A stretch of 17,117 nt of DNA from JAXDLK01 sp034666665 (GTDB lineage Bacteria > Desulfobacterota > Binatia > JACPRU01), in contig JAXDLK010000365.1 in the NCBI GenBank assembly GCA_034666665.1, positions 1 to 17,117 of the forward strand. Reading direction: 5' to 3'. The stretch's first letter is position 1, and every line of letters starts with the position of its first letter. Shown here one piece after another: positions 8,050 through 15,201 of the stretch. The notes beneath the pieces are model-generated. The model did no database searches. It was not told the DNA's origin and saw only the letters and a program-made list of their open reading frames with translations. A program made the position numbers and the translations under genes.

Positions 8050-8097
8050 GGAGTCGGCTTCGCCGGCTCGTTCGCCGACGAGAGGAGAGAGGACGAG

Positions 8098-9963
8098 ATG
8101 GCTGTTCCCCCGCCAGAGAATCAGGTTGCCTCCGCCAAGCCGGTAGAGGAGCGGAAGAACGTCGTCATCCGCTTCGCGGGCGATTCCGGCGACGGCATGC
8201 AGCTGACCGGCATGCAGTTCACCACCGAGTCGGCGCTCATGGGGAACGACATCAGTACGTTGCCGGACTTCCCGGCCGAGATCCGCGCCCCCGCGGGTAC
8301 CCTCGCCGGCGTGAGCGCATTCCAGGTGAACTTCGCCACCGACGAGGTCTTCACGCCCGGCGACGACGTCGACGCGCTGGTGGCGATGAACCCGGCCGCG
8401 CTGAAGGTCAACCTCGGCGACCTCAAACCCGGCGGCATCCTCATCGTCAACACCGAGCAGTTCAACAAGCAGAACCTGAGCCGCGCGGGCTACACGGCGA
8501 ACCCGCTCGAGGACGGCTCGCTCGTCGGCTATCAGCTTTTTCCCGTCGACGTGACGAAGCTCACGATCGCCGCGCTTCAGGGAGTCGGACTCTCGAACCG
8601 CGAGGCGCTCCGCTGCCGGAACTTCTTCTGCCTCGGGATGGTCTCGTGGCTGTTTCACCGGCCGATCGACTCGACGCTCAAGTGGGTGCAGTCGAAGTTC
8701 AAGAAGCTCCCGGACGTGCTCGAGGCCAACACGCGGGCGCTCCGTGCCGGCTTCAACTTCGGCGACACGACGGAGATGTTCGCCGTCTCCTACGAGGTGA
8801 AGCCGGCGACCATCTCGCCCGGCCTCTACCGCAACATCACCGGCAACACGGCGACCGCTCTCGGGCTCGTCGCCGCTGCGCGCAAAGCGGGGCTGCCGCT
8901 CTTCCTCGGCAGCTATCCGATCACGCCGGCGAGCGACATTCTCCACGAGCTGTCGGCCTTCAAGAACTTCGGAGTGACCACGTTCCAAGCCGAGGACGAG
9001 ATCGCCGCCGTCGGCTCGGCGCTCGGTGCGGCCTTCGGCGGCTCGCTTGCGGTGACGACCACCAGCGGCCCGGGCATGAATCTCAAGATGGAGACGATCG
9101 GCCTCGCCATCACGGTCGAGCTGCCGATGGTGATCGTCGACATCCAGAGGGCGGGCCCGTCGACCGGGATGCCGACGAAGACCGAGCAAGCGGATCTCCT
9201 GCAGGCGATGTACGGGCGTCACGGCGAGGCGCCGCTCCCCGTGCTCGCGGCGATCACGCCTTCCGATTGCTTCGACATGGCCTTCGAGGCCGCCCGCATC
9301 GCGGTTCAGTACATGACGCCCGTGATCCTGCTGACCGACGGGTATCTGGCGAACGGCGCCGAGCCCTGGAAGCTTCCTTCGTTCGCGGACCTGCCGTCGA
9401 TCGCGATGGAGTTCCGTACGAACCCCGAAGGGTTCTTCCCGTACGTGCGTGACGAGCGGACGCTCGCGCGGCCGTGGGTGCGTCCCGGAACGCCGGGGCT
9501 CGAGCACCGCGTCGGCGGGCTCTCCCACGAGCACGTGACCGGCAACGTCAGCTACTCACCCGCGAACCACGAGCAGATGATCCGCATCCGCGCGCGCAAG
9601 ATCGCCGGGATCGCGCGCGACATCCCGCCGACGAAGGTGACGGGAGCGGACCACGGCAAGCTGCTCGTAATCGGCTGGGGCGGGACGTACGGCGCGATCG
9701 AGGCGGCCGTCCAGGAGCTCGCGCGCAAGGGCGAGTCGGTCGGCCACGTTCAGCTGCGCTACCTGAATCCTCTGCCTTCGGATCTGCCCGACATCATGGC
9801 TCGGTTCGACAAGATCCTGGTGCCCGAGCTGAACATGGGTCAGCTGGTGAAGATCCTGCGCGCGGAGTTCCTCGTGGACGCCATCGGCATGAACAAGGTC
9901 CAGGGACGCCCCTTCAAGATCTCCGAGCTGGTGTCGCGGATCCGCCGCCTGCTCAAGGATTAG
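8098..9963 (+). CDS. korA: 2-oxoglutarate:ferredoxin oxidoreductase, alpha subunit (gamma-alpha fusion) KorA
   Basis: With KorB this enzyme interconverts 2-oxoglutarate + CoA and succinyl-CoA + CO2 using ferredoxin. The 621 residues start with the gamma domain (about 22-220; VIRFAGDSGDGMQLTG, DFPAEIRAPAGT, DALVAMNPAAL), which contributes to CoA and interface contacts. The pyrimidine-binding alpha domain follows from about 247 (NITGNTATALGL, GSYPITPASDILHEL, FQAEDEIAAVGSALGAAFGG, TTTSGPGMNLK, QRAGPSTGMPTKTEQADL). A transketolase-C-like domain lies near 520-620. No ferredoxin domain is fused. The gamma-alpha plus beta layout and sequence resemble actinobacterial and other bacterial KorAB, hence 2-oxoglutarate rather than pyruvate, though other 2-oxoacids are possible. 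ATG 8098 follows an AGGAG-rich leader (8083-8093). korB follows nine bases after the stop. Confidence 0.92.
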   Translation: MAVPPPENQVASAKPVEERKNVVIRFAGDSGDGMQLTGMQFTTESALMGNDISTLPDFPAEIRAPAGTLAGVSAFQVNFATDEVFTPGDDVDALVAMNPAALKVNLGDLKPGGILIVNTEQFNKQNLSRAGYTANPLEDGSLVGYQLFPVDVTKLTIAALQGVGLSNREALRCRNFFCLGMVSWLFHRPIDSTLKWVQSKFKKLPDVLEANTRALRAGFNFGDTTEMFAVSYEVKPATISPGLYRNITGNTATALGLVAAARKAGLPLFLGSYPITPASDILHELSAFKNFGVTTFQAEDEIAAVGSALGAAFGGSLAVTTTSGPGMNLKMETIGLAITVELPMVIVDIQRAGPSTGMPTKTEQADLLQAMYGRHGEAPLPVLAAITPSDCFDMAFEAARIAVQYMTPVILLTDGYLANGAEPWKLPSFADLPSIAMEFRTNPEGFFPYVRDERTLARPWVRPGTPGLEHRVGGLSHEHVTGNVSYSPANHEQMIRIRARKIAGIARDIPPTKVTGADHGKLLVIGWGGTYGAIEAAVQELARKGESVGHVQLRYLNPLPSDLPDIMARFDKILVPELNMGQLVKILRAEFLVDAIGMNKVQGRPFKISELVSRIRRLLKD

Positions 9964-9972
9964 GAAACCACG

Positions 9973-10986
<1,014 letters not shown>

Positions 10987-10989
10987 CCG

Positions 10990-11295
10990 TTGCTCGTCAC
11001 CCATCCGCCGTGTCCCGGGTGCGGGGAACGGCTCGTGCGCAAGCCGGCCGGGCGATGCCCGCGATGCGGCGCGGAGGTCGCGGCCTACGTCGTACGCGAG
11101 CGCGACCGCGAAGAGCGGATCGAGCGGATCGCCGCGGTGGTATCGACGATCCTGGTGCTGGTGGTGCTCGTCGGTTTCGGCGGCCTCGGCCTCCTCGAGG
11201 GCATTGCCGGTTATGCGTTGGCAGGCGCAGTGGTCTGGGTCGTCGCGCAGAAGACCTTCTGGTCGAAGCCGCGCGCGACCGCCGGCGACGGCTGA
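10990..11295 (+). CDS. Small zinc-ribbon membrane protein of unknown function, coupled to korB
   Basis: 101 residues beginning at TTG 10990, three bases after the korB stop. The start is supported because it is the only one that keeps the first CxxC; the next in-frame start (GTG, in LVRK) would cut it off. Residues 8-26 form a short zinc ribbon (CPGCG ... CPRCG, C8/C11/C23/C26). A charged linker follows (RERDREERIERI), then two hydrophobic segments at about 47-69 and 71-87 that should span the membrane as a hairpin, ending in a basic tail (KTFWSKPRA). No enzyme motif is visible. No good Shine-Dalgarno precedes it, so translation probably depends on ribosomes finishing korB. It may be an accessory membrane protein of the kor operon, but function is unknown. 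Confidence 0.65.
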   Translation: MLVTHPPCPGCGERLVRKPAGRCPRCGAEVAAYVVRERDREERIERIAAVVSTILVLVVLVGFGGLGLLEGIAGYALAGAVVWVVAQKTFWSKPRATAGDG

Positions 11296-11336
11296 CGGCG
11301 GGACCTCGCGCCGTCGCCCATCAAAAGGCCGAGGTC
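11284..11336. terminator. Nested inverted repeats between convergent genes, probable two-way terminator
   Basis: GGCGACGGC (11284-11292) pairs perfectly with GCCGTCGCC (11310-11318). An overlapping alternative is GACGGCG (11294-11300) with CGCCGTC (11309-11315). A third pair, GACCTCG (11302-11308) with CGAGGTC (11330-11336), overlaps both. The stop of the zinc-ribbon gene lies in the first hairpin and the stop of the CBS gene touches the last. A CAAAA run at 11322-11326 would read TTTTG in - strand transcripts, but it sits inside the loop of the third hairpin rather than after a stem. Position supports termination in both directions. Confidence 0.5.
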
Positions 11337-11871
11337 AGGCGCCTTCGCGCTCCCTGGCGACGTCGAGCCCCGGCTCGGGCGGCACCGTGAGGATCTCGTT
11401 CGGGAAGAAGCCGACCACGTAATCGACGATGTCCTTCACCGAGACGATCCCCACGGGCCGGCGCTCCGCGTCGACGAGCGGCACGTGACGGAAGCCGCCG
11501 AGCGACATCTTGTTCAAAGCGAAGGCGATGGCGGCATCCGGTGGAAGGCTCTCCGGGTCCGGCGTCATCAGCTCGGCAACCGGGGTACCCTCGAGATCGA
11601 TGCCGAGCCCGCAGACCTCCCGCAGGAGATCGCGCTCGGTGAAGATGCCGGCCAGGCGGCCCTCGTCGGTCACCAGCACGCAGCCGATGTGATGCTCTCG
11701 CATCAGGTGCACGGCCGCCGCCACGCTCTCCTTGCCGTCGAGCGAGACCGGCGCCGCCGGCTCGAGCGCCGTGATCGGCTGCCGGAAGATGCGTTCGTCG
11801 AACGGCCGGCCGCTCGCTTCCTTGGCTTCGAAGTACTCCTCATTCCCAAGCTCGGGCATCGTCTCGTCCAT
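11335..11871 (-). CDS. Two-CBS-domain protein
   Basis: CBS pairs (Bateman modules) usually bind adenosine nucleotides or related ligands and act as regulatory sensors. I place the start at the ATG whose first base is 11871, giving 178 residues: on the - strand AGGAGG stands four bases before it. An upstream in-frame TTG/GTG-type extension to 11943 would run through the promoter region and has no such site. CBS1 spans about 31-87 (PVSLDGKESVAAAVHLMREH, GCVLVTDEGRLAGIFTERDLL). CBS2 spans about 97-157 (VAELMTPDPESLPPDAAI, GGFRHVPLVDAERRPVGIVSVKDIVDYV). The first 25 residues are acidic. No fused catalytic or transporter domain is present, so its partner cannot be told. It faces korAB convergently and pepA divergently. 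Confidence 0.9.
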   Translation of the reverse strand: MDETMPELGNEEYFEAKEASGRPFDERIFRQPITALEPAAPVSLDGKESVAAAVHLMREHHIGCVLVTDEGRLAGIFTERDLLREVCGLGIDLEGTPVAELMTPDPESLPPDAAIAFALNKMSLGGFRHVPLVDAERRPVGIVSVKDIVDYVVGFFPNEILTVPPEPGLDVAREREGA

Positions 11872-11910
11872 GAAACCTCCTGAACCGAGATCTACGGAAT
11901 GAATCTGCGA

Positions 11911-11939
11911 CTGATCCACAGCCGTACGCGAGGTGTCAA
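11911..11939 (-). promoter_or_regulatory. Candidate promoter for the CBS gene
   Basis: On the - strand a perfect TTGACA (complement of 11934-11939) is followed after 17 bases by GATCAG (complement of 11911-11916), a poor -10. The start site would be about 30-35 bases ahead of the ATG at 11871. The perfect -35 with a weak -10 is the pattern of promoters that need an activator, which fits the adjacent inverted repeat; this is inference. Confidence 0.45.
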
Positions 11940-11967
11940 GCAATCCGCGTTTGCGCTAGAGGATTGC
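11940..11967. repeat. Inverted repeat abutting the -35 box between CBS gene and pepA
   Basis: GCAATCC (11940-11946) and GGATTGC (11961-11967) are perfect inverted copies 14 bases apart, with an inner GCG/CGC pair around TTTG. The repeat directly adjoins the TTGACA of the CBS promoter and lies just before pepA. Arm length and centre-to-centre spacing of 21 bases, two helical turns, suit a dimeric regulator, so it is an operator candidate for one or both genes. Confidence 0.5.
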
Positions 11968-11999
11968 GCCAGAACATGCCTGCCGTCGAGAGGAGCCGC

Positions 12000-13481
12000 G
12001 TGACCGAAGTCGATTTCGACGTCCAGACTGGCGCGGATCCTTTGCGGATCGGTGCCAGCCTGCTGGTCCTGCCGCTCTTCGAAGGCGAGATCCGGAGCCA
12101 GGCGCTCCGGGCGCTCGATCGTCCGAGCCGTGCAGCGGTGCTTCGCCACGCGCGCGACGTCTCGTTCGACGGCCAGGAAGGAAGGGTGCTCGTGCATCGG
12201 CCGGTCTCGTCCCGGCTCCGCTGCTTGGCGCTGATCGGTCTCGGAAAGAAGGCGGACGTGAACCTCGACGCCTGGAGACGTGCCGGCGGCCAGGCGGCGC
12301 GCATCGCACGCGCCGAGAACACCGCAGCGGTCGGCGCCTTCTTCGTCGGGGCGGAGACGGACGCGGTGGTCGCGCTCGCCGAGGGGTTCGCGCTCGCGGG
12401 CTATCGCTTCGACCGCTACCGCAAGCCCGACGAGGAACGACGCGCCGCGAGCCGGTCGCTGACGCTCGCCGGGCCGGACCTCAAGATCGCCAGCGTGCGG
12501 CGCGGACTCGACGTGCTTCGCGTGCTGGTCCCGGCGATCTTCGAGGCTCGCGACCTGGTGAACGAGCCGCCGTCGCGGATGTCCGCCGCCGTGCTCGCGC
12601 GGCGCGCGGCCGCCATCGGCAAGAAGAGCGGCGTCCGCGTCGAGGTGATGGGTCCGAAGAAGATCCGCGCGCTCCGGCTCGAGGGCCTGCTCGCCGTGAA
12701 CCGCGGCAGTGCCGACGAGCCGCGGTTCGTGCGCATGACGTACCGGCCGCGCGTCAAGCCGCGTGCCCGCGTGGCGATCGTCGGCAAGGGAATCACCTTC
12801 GACTCCGGCGGGCTTTCGCTGAAGCCGGCGAAGTCGATGGAGACGATGAAGATCGACATGGCCGGGGCGGCGGCGGTGATCGCCACGATGTCCGTCATCG
12901 GGCGGCTGAAGCCGCCGGTCCACGTCACGGGCTACTTCCCCGCGACGGACAACCTGCCGAGCGGCAGCGCGCAAAGGCCTGGCGACGTGATCCGCTATCG
13001 TAACGGGAAGACCGTCGAGGTGCTGAACACCGACGCCGAGGGAAGGCTGGTGCTCGCGGATGCGCTCGCCCTCGCCTCCGAGGAGCGCCACGACGTGATC
13101 ATCGACCTGGCCACGCTGACCGGCGCCTGCATGGTGGCGCTCGGCACTCACGTCGCCGGGATCATGGGGAACCGGGCGGAGCTCGTCGACGCGCTCGTAC
13201 GTCACGGCCGCGACGCCGGCGAGCCACTGTGGCAGCTGCCGCTCGTCAAGGAATACCGCGACGACCTCAAGAGCTCGATCGCGGACCTGAAGAACATCGG
13301 CGGGGCGTACGCGGGCGCGATCCTCGGCGGGCTCTTCCTGCAGGAATTCGTCGACGGCGCCGCCTGGGCCCATCTCGACATCGCCGGTCCCGCCTACAGC
13401 GACAGAGAGCTCCCGTACTCGCCCCGGGGCGCGACGGGGTTCGGCGTCCGCACCCTCACGCGGTATCTGACGAGCCTATGA
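12000..13481 (+). CDS. pepA: Leucyl aminopeptidase PepA (M17 family)
   Basis: This is a cytosolic, hexameric, two-metal aminopeptidase that removes N-terminal residues from peptides; some homologues also bind DNA. I prefer GTG 12000 (493 residues) because AGGAG at 11991-11995 precedes it and MTEVDFDVQTG then aligns with the N-terminus of E. coli PepA. ATG 11976 or TTG 11964 would add 8 or 12 residues. The N-terminal macro-like domain (about 1-170) precedes the catalytic domain. Metal ligands and catalytic residues are intact: VGKGITFDSGGLSLKP (K263, D268, K275), KIDMAGAAAV (D286) and NTDAEGRLVLADAL (D345, E347, R349). DLATLTGAC and AWAHLDIAGPAY are family hallmarks. The stop overlaps the following lipoprotein start (ATGATG). 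Confidence 0.95.
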   Translation: MTEVDFDVQTGADPLRIGASLLVLPLFEGEIRSQALRALDRPSRAAVLRHARDVSFDGQEGRVLVHRPVSSRLRCLALIGLGKKADVNLDAWRRAGGQAARIARAENTAAVGAFFVGAETDAVVALAEGFALAGYRFDRYRKPDEERRAASRSLTLAGPDLKIASVRRGLDVLRVLVPAIFEARDLVNEPPSRMSAAVLARRAAAIGKKSGVRVEVMGPKKIRALRLEGLLAVNRGSADEPRFVRMTYRPRVKPRARVAIVGKGITFDSGGLSLKPAKSMETMKIDMAGAAAVIATMSVIGRLKPPVHVTGYFPATDNLPSGSAQRPGDVIRYRNGKTVEVLNTDAEGRLVLADALALASEERHDVIIDLATLTGACMVALGTHVAGIMGNRAELVDALVRHGRDAGEPLWQLPLVKEYRDDLKSSIADLKNIGGAYAGAILGGLFLQEFVDGAAWAHLDIAGPAYSDRELPYSPRGATGFGVRTLTRYLTSL

Positions 13482-14020
13482 TGCGGGACCCTCACCCGGC
13501 GCGGACCCTCACCCGGCAGGGACCCTCACCCGGCCTTGCGCTGCTGCTCCTTCTCGGGCTGGTCTTCGCCTGCACTTCGGCGAAGCAGGAGCAGCATTCC
13601 GTCGCCCAGGATCTCAAGTCCTACGTCACCGCCATCAAGCAGTGGGAGCCGAAGGAGAAGATCGTGCTCGCGGCGCTCGCGCGGGTCAAGAAATCGTATT
13701 ATGCGGACGACGACTTCGTCATTCGCACGCTACGCGATTCGCTGCCGACGACGCACGACCTGATCGCCGACGTCGAGAAATTCGAGCCGGTGACGATGGA
13801 CGTGCAGCAGCTGCAGCAAAAATATCTGCAGGGTTGGAAGGACCTCGAGAGCTCGATGGGGGACGTCGTCGGCAGCCTGCAGCGCAAGGACTACGTCGCG
13901 CTCGCGAAGGCGAAAAACCAGCTCGAGACCGCTCAGGCGGAGGTCTTCACGTCGTACGCCATGCTCGACGACCTGCTGGAGATGCACGACGAGTCGCTGA
14001 AGTCGCTGCGGAAATCCTGA
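13478..14020 (+). CDS. Predicted lipoprotein of unknown function, helical
   Basis: 180 residues from ATG 13478; a second ATG follows at 13481 and either could be used. The start overlaps the pepA stop, so it is probably coupled. After a 19-residue N-region the hydrophobic segment LALLLLLGLVFAC ends at a lipobox cysteine (C32), predicting a lipid-anchored periplasmic protein. The mature part is charged and mostly helical (DLKSYVTAIKQWEPKEKIVLAALARVKKSYYADD, then LQQKYLQGWKDLESSMGDVVGSLQRKDYVALAKAKNQLETAQ in a second stretch), likely a helical bundle or coiled coil, ending LLEMHDESLKSLRKS. No catalytic motif is seen. The codons before the signal core are made of three 17-bp tandem repeats. Downstream there is only a 5-bp GACGG/CCGTC hairpin (14019-14023 with 14036-14040). 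Confidence 0.8.
   Translation: MMRDPHPARTLTRQGPSPGLALLLLLGLVFACTSAKQEQHSVAQDLKSYVTAIKQWEPKEKIVLAALARVKKSYYADDDFVIRTLRDSLPTTHDLIADVEKFEPVTMDVQQLQQKYLQGWKDLESSMGDVVGSLQRKDYVALAKAKNQLETAQAEVFTSYAMLDDLLEMHDESLKSLRKS
13486..13536 (+). repeat. Three tandem copies of a 17-bp unit inside the lipoprotein N-region
   Basis: GGACCCTCACCCGGC occurs at 13486-13500, 13503-13517 and 13520-13534, each followed by two variable bases, so the period is exactly 17. The three 15-base cores are identical. Since 17 is not divisible by three, the copies are read in three frames (DPHPA, RTLTR, GPSPG), and three copies together (51 bases) keep the frame. Confidence 0.92.
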
Positions 14021-14069
14021 CGGGGCCGCCTCACGCCGTCCCCACCGGATCCGAAGACGCCTGGGGGGG

Positions 14070-14423
14070 TCAGCTCGCGAGCCCCCACTTCTGCTTGTTC
14101 TCCTCGACCTGATCCGCGGTCGGGTGCTCGATCTTGAGGTGCTCCGCGACCTTGAAATCGCCCATGTTCTCCATGACGGCGTAGTTCAGCTTGGTGTCTT
14201 CCTTGAAGACGTCCGGCACGGCCTCTTCCTCGAAGATCGCTTGCCACGGGCATTCGGGCTCGCAGGCTCCGCAATCGATGCACTCGTCGGGATGGATGTA
14301 GAGCTGGTTCGGCCACGCCGCCGCGTCGGCGCCCGTGTACTTGTAGATGCAATCGACCGGACAGACGGCGACACACCCGGTGTCGACGCAGTCTCGGCAG
14401 AGTCTCGTGATGATGTAGGCCAT
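14070..14423 (-). CDS. Ferredoxin with two Fe-S clusters, FdxA-like with an extra cysteine
   Basis: 117 residues, a soluble low-potential electron carrier and a plausible acceptor for KorAB. The N-terminal motif is CRDCVDTGCVAVCPVDC (C9, C12, C17, C21, C25) and the second is CIDCGACEPECPW (C48, C51, C54, C58). Seven-iron FdxA-type ferredoxins have C-x7-C-x3-CP-x2-C at the first site; C9, C17, C21 and C25 fit that, while C12 is additional and would permit a full [4Fe-4S] there. The tail after about residue 65 is acidic and helical, as in FdxA. ATG at 14423 follows GGGAGGA with three bases between on the - strand. A 5-bp hairpin CCGGC/GCCGG lies at 14443-14455 in the leader. It is convergent with the lipoprotein and probably monocistronic. 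Confidence 0.92.
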   Translation of the reverse strand: MAYIITRLCRDCVDTGCVAVCPVDCIYKYTGADAAAWPNQLYIHPDECIDCGACEPECPWQAIFEEEAVPDVFKEDTKLNYAVMENMGDFKVAEHLKIEHPTADQVEENKQKWGLAS

Positions 14424-14530
14424 CCGTCCTCCCTGGAGAGCGCCGGCCTCGCCGGAAGGTCACCGGATTTCGAGGCGAGACACGAGCGCGTCCTGTAGCA
14501 CCATCGCCCGAGTGAAGAAAGAAAGCTCCT

Positions 14531-14734
14531 TCAGCGGACGCGCACGTCGAACGCGCGAGGACCTTTGTCGCCGGGACGCACCTGAAACTGCACCTCCTCG
14601 CCGTCGCGGAGGTCGTCGAACTGCAGGCTCGCCCCGAGGCTGGAGCGGTGGAAGAAGACGTCGTCGCCGCCGTCGTCCGGCTGGATGAACCCGAAGCCCT
14701 TGTCCTTGACGATTCTCTTGATCCGCCCCGTCAT
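14531..14734 (-). CDS. Cold-shock-domain protein (CspA family)
   Basis: A 67-residue single cold-shock domain that binds single-stranded RNA/DNA as a chaperone or translation regulator. RNP1 is KGFGFIQPDD (12-21) and RNP2 is DVFFHRSSL (25-33). The rest (EVQFQVRPGDKGPRAFDVRVR) matches the family ending, with the common GPRAFDV motif. The N-terminus MTGRIKRIVKDKGFGF differs from the usual GTVKWFN: the surface aromatic Trp is replaced by Ile-Lys-Arg, as in some diverged bacterial members. ATG at 14734 follows GAGGGGG five bases upstream. A leader hairpin (CTCGG 14762-14766 with CCGAG 14770-14774) sits about 30 bases further up. Whether it responds to cold cannot be judged from sequence. Confidence 0.94.
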   Translation of the reverse strand: MTGRIKRIVKDKGFGFIQPDDGGDDVFFHRSSLGASLQFDDLRDGEEVQFQVRPGDKGPRAFDVRVR

Positions 14735-14779
14735 GGCAGCCCCCTCGTTGGATGTGCTCGACTCGGAACCCGAGGTCGA

Positions 14780-15040
14780 TCAGTGAAAGCGTGGAACCGG
14801 GACCGGTCCAGCCTCGAGCGAGTCACGCCGCCATCCGTCGAGTAGCCCCGCGAGCCGCCGTCCGACGGCAGCGAGCAGGCACGAACCGAGAAGCATTCCC
14901 CCGAGGGTGATCAGCGACAGGAGCCGATCTTCGGCGAGCTTCTCGAGTCCCGCAGGCGGCGGGGAAAGCGTCACCAGACCGCTGGCACCGATACCGACTG
15001 CGCCCCACGCGCACGGGGGGAAGACTCGACTCCACTCCAC
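14780..15040 (-). CDS. Possible small membrane protein, doubtful ORF
   Basis: An 86-residue frame starting at GTG 15040 in the 464-base space between the cold-shock gene and the CoA-transferase. It has two hydrophobic stretches (about 11-26, AWGAVGIGASGLVTL; about 40-60, LLSLITLGGMLLGSCLLAAVG) followed by RR and an amphipathic end, which is more protein-like than the arginine-rich shadow frames here. Against it, the only GGAGG (complement of 15054-15058) is 13 bases from the start and nothing is recognisable by family. It reads in the same direction as the cold-shock gene, 45 bases ahead of it. The rest of this gap holds the candidate promoter and alternating tract described separately. Confidence 0.35.
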   Translation of the reverse strand: MEWSRVFPPCAWGAVGIGASGLVTLSPPPAGLEKLAEDRLLSLITLGGMLLGSCLLAAVGRRLAGLLDGWRRDSLEAGPVPVPRFH

Positions 15041-15096
15041 GTTCGAAAGATAGCCTCCGCCCCGCTTCGCCGCAACCGATCGCTCCGGACCCGTTC

Positions 15097-15125
15097 TTGT
15101 GAGCGATTCTGCCGTGCACTAGGCT
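15097..15125 (+). promoter_or_regulatory. Weak candidate promoter for the CoA-transferase
   Basis: TTGTGA (15097-15102), 17 bases, TAGGCT (15120-15125): 4 of 6 and 3 of 6 matches to sigma70 boxes. It would leave a leader of about 70 bases containing the alternating purine-pyrimidine tract at 15131-15155. Confidence 0.25.
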
Positions 15126-15130
15126 CCGGC

Positions 15131-15155
15131 TGCGCGCACACGCGCGCACGTGCGC
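15131..15155. repeat. 25-base perfect purine-pyrimidine alternating tract ending in a 12-bp palindrome
   Basis: Every base from 15131 to 15155 alternates pyrimidine and purine, mainly CG and CA/TG steps, the kind of sequence able to adopt Z-DNA under negative supercoiling. Its last 12 bases, GCGCACGTGCGC (15144-15155), are a perfect palindrome. It lies 47 bases ahead of the CoA-transferase start. Confidence 0.85.
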
Positions 15156-15201
15156 CGATGGGTGACAACCTGGAACGGAACCGCGAGCGGGAGCGGCGGT
15201 G

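Noticed and set aside
7048..9534. 828-codon open frame on the - strand
   Set aside because: It lies opposite the Fe-S carrier, the 161-residue gene and korA; its product is rich in Arg, Asp and His with no domain, the usual antisense shadow of high-G+C genes.
13229..13477. N-terminal extension of the lipoprotein
   Set aside because: It lies inside the conserved C-terminal part of pepA in another frame; the lipoprotein signal only makes sense from 13478.
13486..13536. CRISPR-like array
   Set aside because: Units are 15 bases with two-base spacers, far too short for CRISPR repeats and spacers, and no cas genes are present.
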